A stretch of DNA of 64,000 bases from Bombyx mori (lineage: Eukaryota > Arthropoda > Insecta > Lepidoptera > Bombycidae), in the NCBI RefSeq assembly GCF_030269925.1, contig NC_085131.1, forward strand, positions 14,059,501 to 14,123,500. Direction: 5' to 3'. Under the pieces are notes generated by a model. It was not told the DNA's origin, ran no database searches, and was given only the letters and a program-made list of their open reading frames with translations. A program made the translations under genes and the position numbers. Below, one piece after another: positions 46,016 to 57,301 of this stretch (positions within the stretch are counted from its first letter, which is position 1; the number at the start of each line of letters is the position of its first letter).

Positions 46016-46084
46016 ACGTCTTTTTAGTTAAAACAATCAACAAGTTGTTTAATACAATTGAAACTTCGACCACACCACCACGCA

Positions 46085-46330
46085 CCAAATAGGCAGTTGA
46101 GTAATTTATTGATTTATACTCCTCCTCCTCCTTGCGTCGGTTTCCTCATTACTGAGGGTCGTGGTCATGGCCTTGAAACAGTTTGTTTTTTATAATGCAC
46201 CGCCATCTTTTCCTATCTGCAGCTGAGTGCAGAGCATCGTGCACTGTGGTATCCAGGGCTGCACGAATCTGTTGCGTCTAACGGGTCGGGTTCCTGCCTC
46301 TTGGTCGCTTGCCCTCGACCTTTCCAGTGA
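46085..46330 (-). pseudogene. RTE-like LINE C-terminal relic
   Basis: Minus-strand reading GKVEGKRPRGRNPTR, IRAALDTTVHDALHSAADR, KRWRCIIKNKLFQ and HDHDPQ, with stops. The 3' end is at the left. Confidence 0.75.
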
Positions 46331-46757
46331 CCACCATTTAAATAAAAAACACAATTGACGGTAACTCAAAGCTGCGACCGCTTACATGACTCACATGGCA
46401 CAACAGGTCACGGCTATAATTAAACTCTAATCCTTTTGATAGAGAGGATTTGAAAAAGCAACAAATAAGCTGCTCCGGTTTGCAGTGGAACAGTTCAAAC
46501 AGGCTAACGTGCTCGACCGTGCAAGATTGACACGACACTCGGCATTTCGGAGGCGTTCCGAATCACAACCCCCAGGGTTGCGTGGACAGGGTTCGATGTT
46601 TACATGGATTTAATTAAGAGACGAGACATTAATTTTCATTTACTTTGATATTTAGATTGTTACCCATTTTTTATTTCAAGTGCCTTATCGGTCGAAGAAC
46701 TCTTGGGCTAGGAAAGTGCTTAACGTCAGATTTATAGCACATTCGTGGCCCGCGAGA
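46331..46757. other. Unannotated stretch
   Basis: Nothing recognised. Confidence 0.4.
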
Positions 46758-47003
46758 TTACTGGTGGTAAGACGTCTTGTAAGTCCGCACGGGTCCACCA
46801 CGCTGCCTAATTCTGGCGTGAAAAAGTTATGCGTTTCGATTTGAAGGGCGGGGCAGCCGTCCTACTGTTACAACTGAGACCTTAAGCTCTTGTCTCAAGA
46901 TGGGTGGTGGCATTTACGTTGTTGTAGTTGTCTATGGGCTCTAGTAAAAACTTAACACCAGGTGGGCTGTGAGTTCGTCTACCCATCTAGACAATAAAAA
47001 AAA
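46758..47003 (+). repeat. Bm1: Bm1 SINE, 5'-truncated
   Basis: Moderately diverged; starts at the TTACTGGTGGTAAGACGTC motif and ends with an A run. Confidence 0.88.
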
Positions 47004-47117
47004 TTTAAAATGCGTCCATTTCTTTATTGTCTACACAGAATACTGTTAAAGATTAATTCAACTCCTTCTTACTTCAGAACCAAGAAATGAAGCCGAGCAA
47101 TCAGAGTAAGCTTGAAG

Positions 47118-47262
47118 AGTTGGAGATGCCGTGAATACTTGGGACTTAGAATTCATGTCTTAAGGTGAGTGGCAGCGTTAATGGTGTAATGTGTATGAAC
47201 TTCGATAACCACTTAACACTAGGTGGCCCATGAGTTTATTCATCTGTCTACGCAATAAAAAA
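47118..47262 (+). repeat. Bm1: Degenerate Bm1 3' end
   Basis: GGGACTTAGAATTCATGTCT, CCACTTAACACTAGGTGG and ACGCAATAAAAA. Confidence 0.75.
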
Positions 47263-47692
47263 ATATATCACGCAGAATTTTGTTGCTGAAACTTTTAAGT
47301 ATGATTTCTAAACCAGCTAACTCTTCACTGTTGACTATAGTCTGTCTGCACTTGCTGGGAATATGATTAATTCTGGCCTGAATATTTGTAATGATTGAGT
47401 GAGCGCGACAGCCCTGTGGCTACGTCGCTACGCGTTACTGAGGAACGCAATGTACTTCTGTATCTGGTTACGGTATGTTGCACTGACCCGACGCAAGCGA
47501 CTGCTGTGTCAGAATCACATACATTTTCCGTTTCCAATTTCCATTACATCGGCTCACGAGATTCCTTTGATTCATATAGATTTTCAGGAATGACTTTCGC
47601 GATATTGGAATAACAATGTACATACGTTAAAGTGGATCGAGGGATTTTTTTAAAAGATATTACTACCAGTTTTATCATCCCCTTTTTTTTGT

Positions 47693-47768
47693 TTTGGAAC
47701 GAAGTTCCTTAAGGAACGATGCGGAAGGGTACCCTATCCGGGAAAAAACGTCCGTAACGTAAGATATT
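47693..47768 (+). repeat. One end of the GGAACGAAGTTCC MITE family
   Basis: About 75 bp (GGAACGAAGTTCCTTAAGG, CCGGGAAAAAACGTCCGTAA) match the right end of 39700-40033 in reverse complement. The other end was not found. Confidence 0.7.
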
Positions 47769-47777
47769 TTTTTTCAT

Positions 47778-48160
47778 ACGTATATGCTGGTAGCATAAGG
47801 GATTTCAGCTACGCCCGGATGGGTAGGTAGGTGAGCTTACAACCTCATCCTGAGAGATTTTTCAATTTTTTTTATTGCCCTTGTAGGCAGACGAGCATAC
47901 GGCCCACTTGATGTTAAGTGCTTAGAGCCAAGCCGCTGCCTACCGAAAATAATTGACTAACACTAGCCCTAACAAGAGCAGTGCTTCGCAGAACCGACCA
48001 CCGGATCGAAATCGCGACTCAATGAGAAGATTCGGCGAGAAACTCAGTAGATTGTGTCTATAGGATAGTTCGCTCATCGTTATCGACTAGTTTCGACGAG
48101 GACAGTGACCGGAGTTTCAGGGGCCTAAAATCACCGTCATCCTCCTTGAGAGTGACATCT
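47778..48160 (-). mobile_element. Jockey-clade 3' end fragment interrupted by a CR1-like tail
   Basis: 47778-47868 and 47958-48160 together make up a Jockey 3' UTR. Its right end (TTTCGACGAGGACAGTGACC, GGGGCCTAAAATCACCGT) matches the ORF2 end at positions 17-60 of the window. Between them, 47869-47957 is a minus-oriented CR1-like tail (TTTATTGCCCTTGTAGGCAG), a nested insertion. Confidence 0.75.
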
Positions 48161-48737
48161 ACCGTGAGCTTTTACTGTTGACTGACGCTTTATGCAGTTT
48201 GAGTTGCTTCCATGATCGCTATGATAACTATGATTCATATTTCTTATAATTGAAATTTTAACGCTCTACGCTTTAGTCTCATCGCCTAGAAACAACAGAT
48301 AAAAAAAGCACCCGACATCCTGCCATGACAAAAATTTCATTCTCCATTCAATTTTAAAATTCAGTACACTTCACCGTTTCAAAGGAAATATATTCTTATA
48401 CCTAACACACCGTCATAATTTAATGATGTCAATTCCTCGACAACCTTAAAAGTATTAATTGGAGGCGGTGAAGTAACACTGAAAGTAAATTAACGGAAGC
48501 GATGGGAACCTGTCCTGGGATCGTAACGTATTCATTTGGATTCCATTCCAGTATTATTATTTTTATTCAAGTGAATTCAATAAACCGAAAAGTTTGACCT
48601 AGAAAAAATTTCACACATTTTTCATCGATGGAGGCTATAACCTTATAAGGTGCGTCATAAATTAGAATTTTGTCTTAATTAACTGAAATCTGATGATTAT
48701 CTTTGGATAAGTGGATAAAAGTCGTGCTGACTGTAGG
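48161..48737. other. Unannotated stretch
   Basis: Nothing recognised. Confidence 0.4.
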
Positions 48738-48940
48738 TTTTTTTTTATTGCCTAGGTGGGTGGACGAGCTCACAGCCCACCTGCTAAGTGATTACTAGAG
48801 CCTATAGACATCTACAACCTAAATGCGTCACCTATCTTGAGATATATGCTCTAAGGTCTCAGTATAGTTACAACGGTTGCCCCACACTTCAAACCGAAAC
48901 GGATTACTGCTTCATGGCAGAAATACGCAGGGTGTACCTA
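48738..48940 (-). repeat. Bm1: Bm1 SINE, 5'-truncated
   Basis: Minus orientation, slightly shortened in the tail (GGTGTTA lost). Confidence 0.88.
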
Positions 48941-50270
48941 GGTAGGACTGTAGGTTTTACTGGCGGGCATCATCTTCTATCTTCATCATAATATATGTCA
49001 TTAAATTGTTGATTAATTTAATTATTTCTTACATTTACGTATCCCAATTGAATTAAATCATACCAACTTTTCGTGTATTTAATCTAGGTTAAAACTATTT
49101 TCATAGCAAACAATTACGCATCAGTGTTTTAATTTTTCCAAGTGTTTTGGATCACTTTTTTTCTGGGAAAAATACTCTATTCTAAGGAAAGAAGACCTAG
49201 GAAGTGGGCGTGGCCTGCTGACGTAATACAGCAGCGACTTCAGACTGGTCGGAGTTGAAGAGGGGAGTTGAGGGCACCACTAACATATTGCCTCGTTCAC
49301 GGTCTCTTTCTGATCTCGGCACCAGGGATAGACGGACGTTGTACATTCGCGTGTCAACTTAGTTACCCACATTTTGTCATTAGTATTTAAAATCAATAAT
49401 TGTTGAATTGTATTTTGTATCGTTCTAATTATATTTTTTTAATATTTTGAGTCGTGATTTCTAATTCTATATATTCAATCTACTACTACTATTCTACTCT
49501 ATCTACTAAATACTCTATGTATTTCAATCGATAGGTACACTGCGTCTAATTCGTTTCCAAATGATTCTTGTCCATTATTGTCTTGTCTGGAATATATTGC
49601 TCTTAGCGATACGACCGCCAATTATACTTTTTTTTTTGTATTTATTGTTTTGCTGTTTTAATTTTTTGTGATAAAAAAATCTCACTCTGCTGACCGTACG
49701 AAGACAGGTCCAATGCTAGTTTTAAAAATAAATCATAGTATTATTTTATGAAATCGCAATAAAAATTAACATGCGCTATCGATGTCTGTTCCCAAAACGA
49801 ATATTAGAAAAGTAATTTATTAAGTTAACGGCATTTCGCTAAACAGCCAGTGATGTTTCAAATATTAGCACGCGCCGGGACCTCTGTATATTGGATATTC
49901 GTTAAAAAAATTATTCATTAACACTGACCCCAGTTGGAATTTAATTGGAGCATGTGCGTATACGATATCACGTATTAATTATTGCGTAAGAAGATAATCT
50001 GTCAAAGGGACATAGTGATATCAGTGTACGTGTTGGTCGAGAGAGATATGCGCATGTACATATATTACTGACGATTCCCACTCGCCCGGATGCGAGAGCA
50101 GGCCATGTAATTGCGAAATACGGATGAGGCTCCATCCTTATCCCAGTCTCGCTGATTTTTGATATGCTCGAAATCGGTTTTTGATTGGTAATGAGCTAAT
50201 TAAACGTCTCAATACTTATTATACAAACAAAGTAGCTAGCGCTCATTTTAGTCACATTCATCTTCATATT
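48941..50270. other. Unannotated stretch with a GC-rich island
   Basis: 49195-49345 is unusually GC-rich (GGAAGTGGGCGTGGCC, TGACGTAATACAGCAG). It resembles neither an exon with splice sites nor a known repeat. A promoter, 5' UTR or LTR fragment cannot be excluded. Confidence 0.35.
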
Positions 50271-50517
50271 TACTGGTGGTAGGACCTCTTGTGAGTCCGC
50301 GCGGGTGGGTACCACCGCCCTGCCTATTTCGGCCGTGAAGCAGTAATGCGTTTCGGTTTGAAGGGTGGGGCAGCCGTTGTAACTATACTGAGACCCTTAG
50401 AACTTATATCTCAAGATGGGTGGTGCATTTACGTTGTAGATGTCTATGGGCTCCAGTAACTACTTAACACCAGGTGGGCTGTGAGCTCGTCCACCCAATT
50501 AAGCAATAAAAAAAAAT
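50271..50517 (+). repeat. Bm1: Bm1 SINE, 5'-truncated
   Basis: Plus orientation, close to consensus, with an A9 tail. Confidence 0.92.
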
Positions 50518-50539
50518 CATAAAGAGGTAACTTCTAGGC

Positions 50540-50840
50540 AGGTCTTTTTTCCGGAATGAAATACCGTCCTGTCACCAGGATGGGTACCGGCGAAGGTGGA
50601 CTTTTGGTGGTCTAGTCGGTGTGGTGAAGTTCGATGGGACGGTAATCGGTGTTCTCTCGCCTCGCATCTTTCTCAAAGCGCAGTCTCTTATGACGAATTG
50701 GAAGAAAAGGAGAACCTAGGCCTTCTTTCGTCTTCTGCATCTTTTTCTCCGAAGGCGCTGGAGTCCGACATAACCCGATCTGTTACCTGCTCAACCGGAT
50801 ATCCATAAACGGATTCCCTAGCGATAAAAAAGGTAGGATT
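50540..50840 (+). mobile_element. R1-clade LINE 3' UTR fragment
   Basis: Matches the 3' UTR of the element at 37754-38617 (GAGTCCGACATAACCCG, CTTCTGCATC region, ATAAACGGATTC) and ends in an A-rich GATAAAAAA tract. No coding part. Confidence 0.75.
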
Positions 50841-51461
50841 TTTTTTTAGTGACTTGGTATAAAGTGATTATCTACAGACGAGCTCAAAATCTCTACTGTA
50901 TTGTGTAATAAGGCATACTTGACTATCAAGTAATGCCCGCGAGATTATGAACGCCCTTTCACAAGGTTCACTCTTGTACCAGTATAGAAAACCAAACTGT
51001 AAAGAACACAAGAAAATAAATATAACTATCTTTTTTTCTACAAAATATTAAATAGCATCCCCATACAGAAGTTTCTTCTGACAACTATACTTATTAATAA
51101 TGAATACATACAAACGCATTTATCTTCCTGTACAAGTACTTTAACGGTATTATTTATTAAATATTCATTTGCAAGAGATAAGTACTGCTTAGAAAACAGC
51201 CTTGAAACTCCCGGGGGTGTATTATTAATTCATCAGCCTCATTTAGTTTTCTCAAGAACAACGTTTCACGAAGAATATCGAAAGGTATAAACGAGAGGCA
51301 ACAGAATTTTATAGAATAATATTTCGAAGATATCCGATTATTACAGCTCCATCATCGTTTGGTGAAACAAAATAGTCGATTTGTATTAGACAAGATTCCT
51401 CAGGAATGACCGCCCGCATGCCTGTTTCGCTGTGTTGTGATAATTCATAAGCAATCTAACA
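50841..51461. other. Unannotated AT-rich stretch
   Basis: Nothing recognised. Confidence 0.4.
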
Positions 51462-52132
51462 ATAATTTGCGTAATTACTGGTGGTAGGATCTCTTGTGAG
51501 TCCGCTCGGGTAGGTACCACCACCCCGCCTATTTCTGCCGTGAAGCAGTAATGCGTTTCGGTTTGAAGGGTGGGGCAGCCGTGTAACTATACCGAGAACT
51601 TATATCTCAAGGTGGGTGGCGCATTTACGTTGTAATTTTTTTTATTTTTATTGCCTTGATGTGTGTACGAGCTCACAGCCCACCTGGTGTTAAGTGGTTA
51701 CTGGAACCCATAGACATCTACAACGTAAATGCGCCACACACCTTGAGATATAAGTTCTAAGTTCTCACTATAGTTACAACGGCTGCCCCACCCTTCAAAC
51801 CGAAACGCATTACTGCTTCACGGCAGAAATAGGCGGGGCGGTGGTACCTACCCGTGCGGACTCACAAGAGGTCCTACCACCAGTAATTACGCAAATTATA
51901 ATTTTGCGGGTTTGATTTTTATTACACGATGTTATTCCTTCACCGTGGAAGTCAATCGTGAACAATTGTTAAGTACGTATTTCATTAGAAAAATTGGTAC
52001 CCGCCAGCGGGATTCGAACACCGTTGCATCGCTATATACGAATGCACCGGACGTCTTATCCTTTAGGCCACGACGACTTCAAATGTACATGGGCTCCAGT
52101 AACCACTTAACACCACCTAAGCAATAAAAATA
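51462..52132. repeat. Bm1: Bm1 inserted into Bm1 (nested, opposite orientation)
   Basis: A plus copy (51462-51635) stops in the middle of ACGTTGTAGATG. A full-length minus copy follows (51636-52082; poly(T) left, tRNA-like head right). The plus copy then resumes (GTACATGGGCTCCAGTAACC...) to about 52132 with a short deletion. The minus copy is therefore the younger. Confidence 0.88.
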
Positions 52133-53601
52133 AAAAGTATATAATAACCTGACCTACAGCCTACTCACCAGCGGTATCTGGTGAGTAGGCTACCGCAAAA
52201 ATCTACAGTGATTTTCAAGGAATATCGGTTCTTCATGGCGGCATCCGAACTTCAAAAGAAACTCTCAAGAATTCTGTCAAGTTTATAAAAGTAAATGACA
52301 TTTTTATGTTCGATTAAAGTTTTAGAACAAGTCCGGAGGAGTTGATAGGAATCAGTCACGTTGGGCCGAGTAGGTTCGTGTCGAGATTTTATTTTAAAAC
52401 TTTTTTATTTAGAGCTTTTTATTATGTTATTAGCTTTCCTTGATCATGAACAGAGCTTTTGAAAGATTTTTTTGTTTCATGTTTGATGATAAACTTCTAT
52501 TATCTTACTTAATTGATTTACTAGATTTAGATACTGCGTTGCTGCCAATGGTTTCTGGCAAGCTTTCCATGTTGGGGTCACGTGTTTGATACCATGCTGC
52601 GATCTCTGTAGTGTAACGCTAATACATGGAGCCCAAGCTCCTTAAATATATTGAGACATCGACCTCATCTCTCAAAATAGCTACTGACATTCACATCGTG
52701 ATGTTTACAGGCAGCGGTGACGATTGATTACCAGATGATCCATGAACTCTTCAATCCATCTAAGGCTAAAAGCTTAACTTTATGAGTAGAGCTTAATACA
52801 AGTAAGCTCATTGAAATATTTTTGCAAAAGACCTATTATTCTTTACATTATATTGTTCAGCAAAAAGTCTTAAGTAAGAAAGCTCGAGCAATTGTTTTAA
52901 AGCGCCCATTGTGTTAAGGCGTGAAGCTATTCATTCTTGTTTACTTTGCGATAAGCAGAACATTATTCTTTTCTCTTTAGTCGTTCAAAATCGCTAACTA
53001 GTTTTATAGTTGAGTTACACTAGTTTTTATGTTAAAAGGTTTTTATAATCTGTTTTCTTTTTTAGAGTTCAAACGTGGGCTGACTGAATGTCAGTTTGTC
53101 ATAGCTTTTTTGATCGGTAGGTATCGATCCAATAGCTGAAATTAGTAGTTGCTATTTACTATCCAAAAATAAGGTGTTGGATGGGTATCAGTCATACTCG
53201 TAATGGAACCAACACAAAATATATCACATAGACTGAATGACTCAATAAAGGATCATATCTTAGATTTTATCATCCTGTATATAAATGAAGAAGTATTGAT
53301 AAGATCATTGACCTATTCCTAGGGAGAATTATAACAAAACGTTTCAGTCCCGTATAAAATAGTTCGTCTTATTAAATTCTAACTTAGTTTTTATTTTAAA
53401 TATTTTCTATTTTTATTGTTCGAAGTTTCCAGTCTTTGAAAATAATAAAAAATAGAACGCTTACTTCGGATTCACTTCATAGAATAGATTCACTTCAATG
53501 CCCGACTACCAGTTTGCAGTATAACTGTTTCTTTAGGAACAGTTAGAAGTACCTAATTAAAATCTGTGCTAATAAAATAATGTTAAAAAAGTACCAAATT
53601 G
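52133..53601. other. Unannotated stretch with a faint Bm1
   Basis: 52590-52770 keeps weak Bm1 3' landmarks (ATTGAGACATCGACC, GATTACCAGATGATCC). The rest was not recognised. Confidence 0.4.
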
Positions 53602-53804
53602 TTTTTTTTATTGCTTAGATGGATGGACGAGCTCACAGCCCATCTGGTGTTAAGTGGTTACTGGAGCCTGGATGTTAAGTGGTTACATCTACAATGTAAG
53701 TGCGCCACCCTTCAAACCGGAACGCATTACTGCTTCACGGCAGAAATAGGCAGGCTGATGGTACCTACCCCCGCGGACTCACAAGAGGTCCTACCACCAG
53801 TAAC
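53602..53804 (-). repeat. Bm1: Bm1 SINE, internally rearranged
   Basis: Minus orientation. The GTTAAGTGGTTAC segment is duplicated (about 53650-53685) and a stretch around TTCTAAGGTCTCAG is lost. Confidence 0.88.
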
Positions 53805-54098
53805 AAGTGTACGGTAGAAGGGAATATTCTGTCGATCTGTAGCTATATTTTCACTGAACACACTCGCTCCATACAACTTAAACATGCGCACACACGCATG
53901 CAAATACATGTATCCATATCGTTCCTAGTTCTAAGAACTGTGTGTTACAAATGTTGTATACCGTTATCAGGAAATTGGATTTAGGTCTTCTGCGATACAA
54001 GATTCGCTTAATACAGAGGCGGTCAAGAAATGTATTTATAACATAAGTATATTGGAAATTGAATATTCTTATGTCATGACATCTTAAGCTAATCTTTA

Positions 54099-54544
54099 TC
54101 TATACTAATCTATACTAATATTAGAAAGAGGAAAGATTTGTTTGTTTGTTTGTATTGAATAGGCTCCGAAACTACTAAACCGATTTGAAAAATTATTTCA
54201 CTGTTTGGAAACTACACTATTCCCGAGTGACATAGGCTATAATATATTTTGAAAAAAATTAAGGATCCTTACTAAAACTCCAATAATGTAACTCAAGGTG
54301 TAAAAAAATTACCTAAAATATTCTTTACATCGCGTGTCCTGCGAAAACTATTGATGATAGAATAAAATAATGTACTACGACTTTGTAGAACACATTATTA
54401 TTTACAAAAAGTCTCGCAACAGCATATGTCTAACTATTATAGTTATGCCGCAATAAGTGTTCGTTTATTTAAAAAAATAAAACAACGTCAAATATCGTTG
54501 AAATTTTTGTTAAAGACCTGAGCGAAGCGTGAGCGCGCCGCTTG
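54099..54544 (+). mobile_element. Non-autonomous Helitron, sister of the copy at 10409-10820
   Basis: It begins A|TCTATACTAATC and ends GCGCCGCTTG|T, with an AAGCG/CGCTT hairpin at the end. The interior follows the intronic copy closely in opposite orientation, including TAACTATTATAGTTATGCCG and CAATAAGTGTTC. Confidence 0.8.
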
Positions 54545-54696
54545 TCTATTCTATTGTTTAGTTATTAGAACAAGTAATCACTTCTTTGAACAACTGTGCG
54601 CGCTATTGTTTGGTAATGTCGCTGAATGACATGAAAAGGTTTCGAAAGGACATAATTAAAACTATATTACTGTTGACGGCTTAATCGCGCTTTTTA

Positions 54697-54790
54697 TTAC
54701 CATCATCATCAGCCCATAGATGTTCGTGTACACCATTGAACCCGGCTTATAGCTCTCTTAATCAATTTCTAGCCAGCCACGTATTTTTTT
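54697..54790 (-). repeat. LINE 3' tail with (TGATGA)n
   Basis: Minus reading GGTTCAATGGTGTACACGAA, then ATCTATGGGCTGATGATGATGG; the type is RTE-like. Confidence 0.55.
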
Positions 54791-54956
54791 AATTGTCTTT
54801 GCAATTCCGACATTTTGGATACTTACATTCATATTCATACATACATTAAGTTTTCGTGGCCACGGTCAGTCGTTTGTGAAAAACGCGAGATTAAACCGAT
54901 TAAAAGTGGATTTTACTACCATCAAAAAAGAACTATTTAATAACATTTATGACTAG

Positions 54957-54978
54957 TAATAATAATAATAATAATAAT
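54957..54978. repeat. (TAA)n microsatellite
   Basis: Seven TAA units; no element is inserted in it. Confidence 0.9.
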
Positions 54979-55087
54979 GTTTTTATTGCAAATAACCATG
55001 ACTCATATAAATTGATAATAAGACTTAGACCTATGTTAGTAGTTATATTTACATCACAATGAATTACTGTCGTAACATCCCATGGGA

Positions 55088-55331
55088 TTTTTTTATTTTT
55101 TATTTATTACTTAGATGAGTGGATGAGCTCACAGCCCACCTGGTGTTAAGTGGTTACTGGAGTCCATATACATCTACAACGTAAATGCCCACCTTGAGAT
55201 ATAAGTTCTAAGGTCTCAGTATAGTCACAATGGCTCCACCCTTCAAACCGAAACGCATTACTGCTTCACGGCAAATATAGGCAGGGCGGTGGTACCTACC
55301 CGTGCGGACTCACAAGAGGTCCTACCACCTG
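55088..55331 (-). repeat. Bm1: Bm1 SINE, 5'-truncated
   Basis: Minus orientation, with a T-rich tract at the left end. Confidence 0.9.
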
Positions 55332-56110
55332 TATGTGTTGGAATGTCAACCAATATCTTGCCTATGCATGGATTACAATAAAACAAACATAAATTAAAAA
55401 CCATCACCATAACATTCGGTAATTTAATTAAAAAAAAAGCTCTGAATGCCTCAAGGCCTTTAGCTAAACTTACAGTACAAATATCTTAGATTTATGCCGC
55501 TTGCTTACAACGGAAGGTAATAAATTGTGGGGTACCCTTATCACGTGTAGTTTAATGGAGCATCGCCCGAAGCCCACGAGAGCGTAGAGTTTCAATATTG
55601 CATGCGAACGATACCGGTTTCAAATTAATGCGGGGCTGGACAGTTTCCAACGTTTTTTTTTTTCGTAGAAATTTGAAGCATGAGATATGCTCTAAGGGTA
55701 TGAAGGGTACGAGATTAGTAAACACCTCGTTCAGCATTTCACAGAACGCTGACTCAGTGCACAACCCAGCCTTTTAGCCACAGAAGCCGCATGAAAGATC
55801 GGTGTAGGAAAATCAAAATAATAATGATTACAGAAATAAGTAGCACGTGTGAGAGAGAGAGAGAGAATATACATTACTGCACACCAAAATACAATTAACA
55901 TTCAAAAACAGTCAACAGTCAATAATTGTAAACTAAGCGGTCTTATCGTCAAAAGCGATCTCTTCCAAACAACCGTTTTATTAACATATATCCTGAAAAA
56001 GATAGAGCAGGTATGTTGTGATGTACTATTGACAATATTTAGAGTGGTCTATCAGGAGAAACCAAACCATTACGCATATTTAGCATTACCATGCGCACGT
56101 TAAGTGGTTA
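55332..56110. other. Unannotated stretch with one odd reading frame and a GA repeat
   Basis: A 70-codon minus frame (55552-55764) with FKFLRKKKTLETVQPRINL is not recognised and may be a transposon relic. (GA)n lies at about 55849-55866. Confidence 0.35.
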
Positions 56111-56111
56111 C

Positions 56112-56770
56112 TGGTGGTAGGACCTTCTTACTGGTAGTAGGACGAAACCGAACCGCGTTACTGCTTCACGGCAGCAACAGGCAGGGTGATCGTACCGACC
56201 CGTGTGCGCTCATAAAATACCCTACCACTGACTTACTTCTCCGGACTTACAATTTCGTCCAATACCAGTAATTACATAATTTTATAAATTTTGCGGGTTA
56301 ACTAGATTATTATTATACGTATGTAAATATGTTAGTCCTTTATCGTATAAATCGGTCGAGTATAATTTTTTTTATTCCCTCATCAGACAGAAGTGACACA
56401 CTACCCACCTCATAATTGTCCCAGAGGCACAGCTAAGCCGCTGCCTCAAGAAATTTAAGTTTCTATTTGTTATTTATTGGGTAGACGGATGAATCGGCTC
56501 ATGATCTTCTTGGTATTAAGTGGTCGTCAGACGCCGTAGACAGACCTTGAGACTTGAGGTCGATATCTCAAATGCTTAGTAATTTCGCAAATAATATTTT
56601 CGAGTTTGCTTTTTCACGATATATTATTGCTTCATTGTGGAATTCGTTCAAAACATGAGTTAATAACGTAATTCTTTAGAATAATTGTTGTCTCTTTGAA
56701 GGATTTAATCACCGGCATAGTCGAATCGCTCAATACGATCACATCGGGGTTCATACCGTTTAGAACATGA
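56112..56770 (-). repeat. Bm1: One or two degenerate Bm1 copies
   Basis: 56112-56240 keeps CGTTACTGCTTCACGGCAGC. 56468-56770 keeps very diverged tail, body and head landmarks (GTAGACGGATGAATCGGCTC, ATATTATTGCTTCATTGTGG). Confidence 0.6.
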
Positions 56771-57051
56771 CTACTAAAATTTGCGCCGCGATTAATTACA
56801 AAATACATTTAATATGACTAACTATTTTTATTTATTTATTATTGTTACGCGCTAGGCTTCGGGATAAATAATATTCCACCGAAGTATTAATTAAAACTGT
56901 ATTTATCACTTGGAACACTTAAAACACTTCACAAACACTTTAAAATTCTTAATTCACTTCTTCCGCTTCGCTTCTGGTGATCCGTTTGCTGTTTCGCTTC
57001 GAGTAGTTCCGATTACTAACTGACTTGTGCCGCCTCTGCAATGCTTTAATA
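56771..57051. other. Flank of the right Jockey element
   Basis: CACTTaaa-type imperfect repeats at 56920-56960 and a TTCGCTTC-rich patch suggest the end of an unidentified transposon. No coding. Confidence 0.4.
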
Positions 57052-57301
57052 TTTTTTTTTTTTTTTTTTTTTTATGATTGAGAGATTACTGGTGGCCCGA
57101 AGGCCTTTCCAGTTTCACCAGGACAGGTGGGCGAGCAAAGGCTCAGCCAGGAGGGGTGGGATTTGCTAACAGCTGCCCGAGCGCCTCCGAAGGAGACCTA
57201 ACAACTCAAGAGCAATTGCTTCGCGAATGAATCTACTACCGGATCGGAATCGCGACCCGCTGAGAAGATCCGGCGAGAAACTCAGCGGGCTGATGCATGG
57301 G

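Noticed and set aside
56860..57050. LTR retrotransposon end
   Set aside because: No paired LTR, primer-binding site or TG...CA boundary could be shown.
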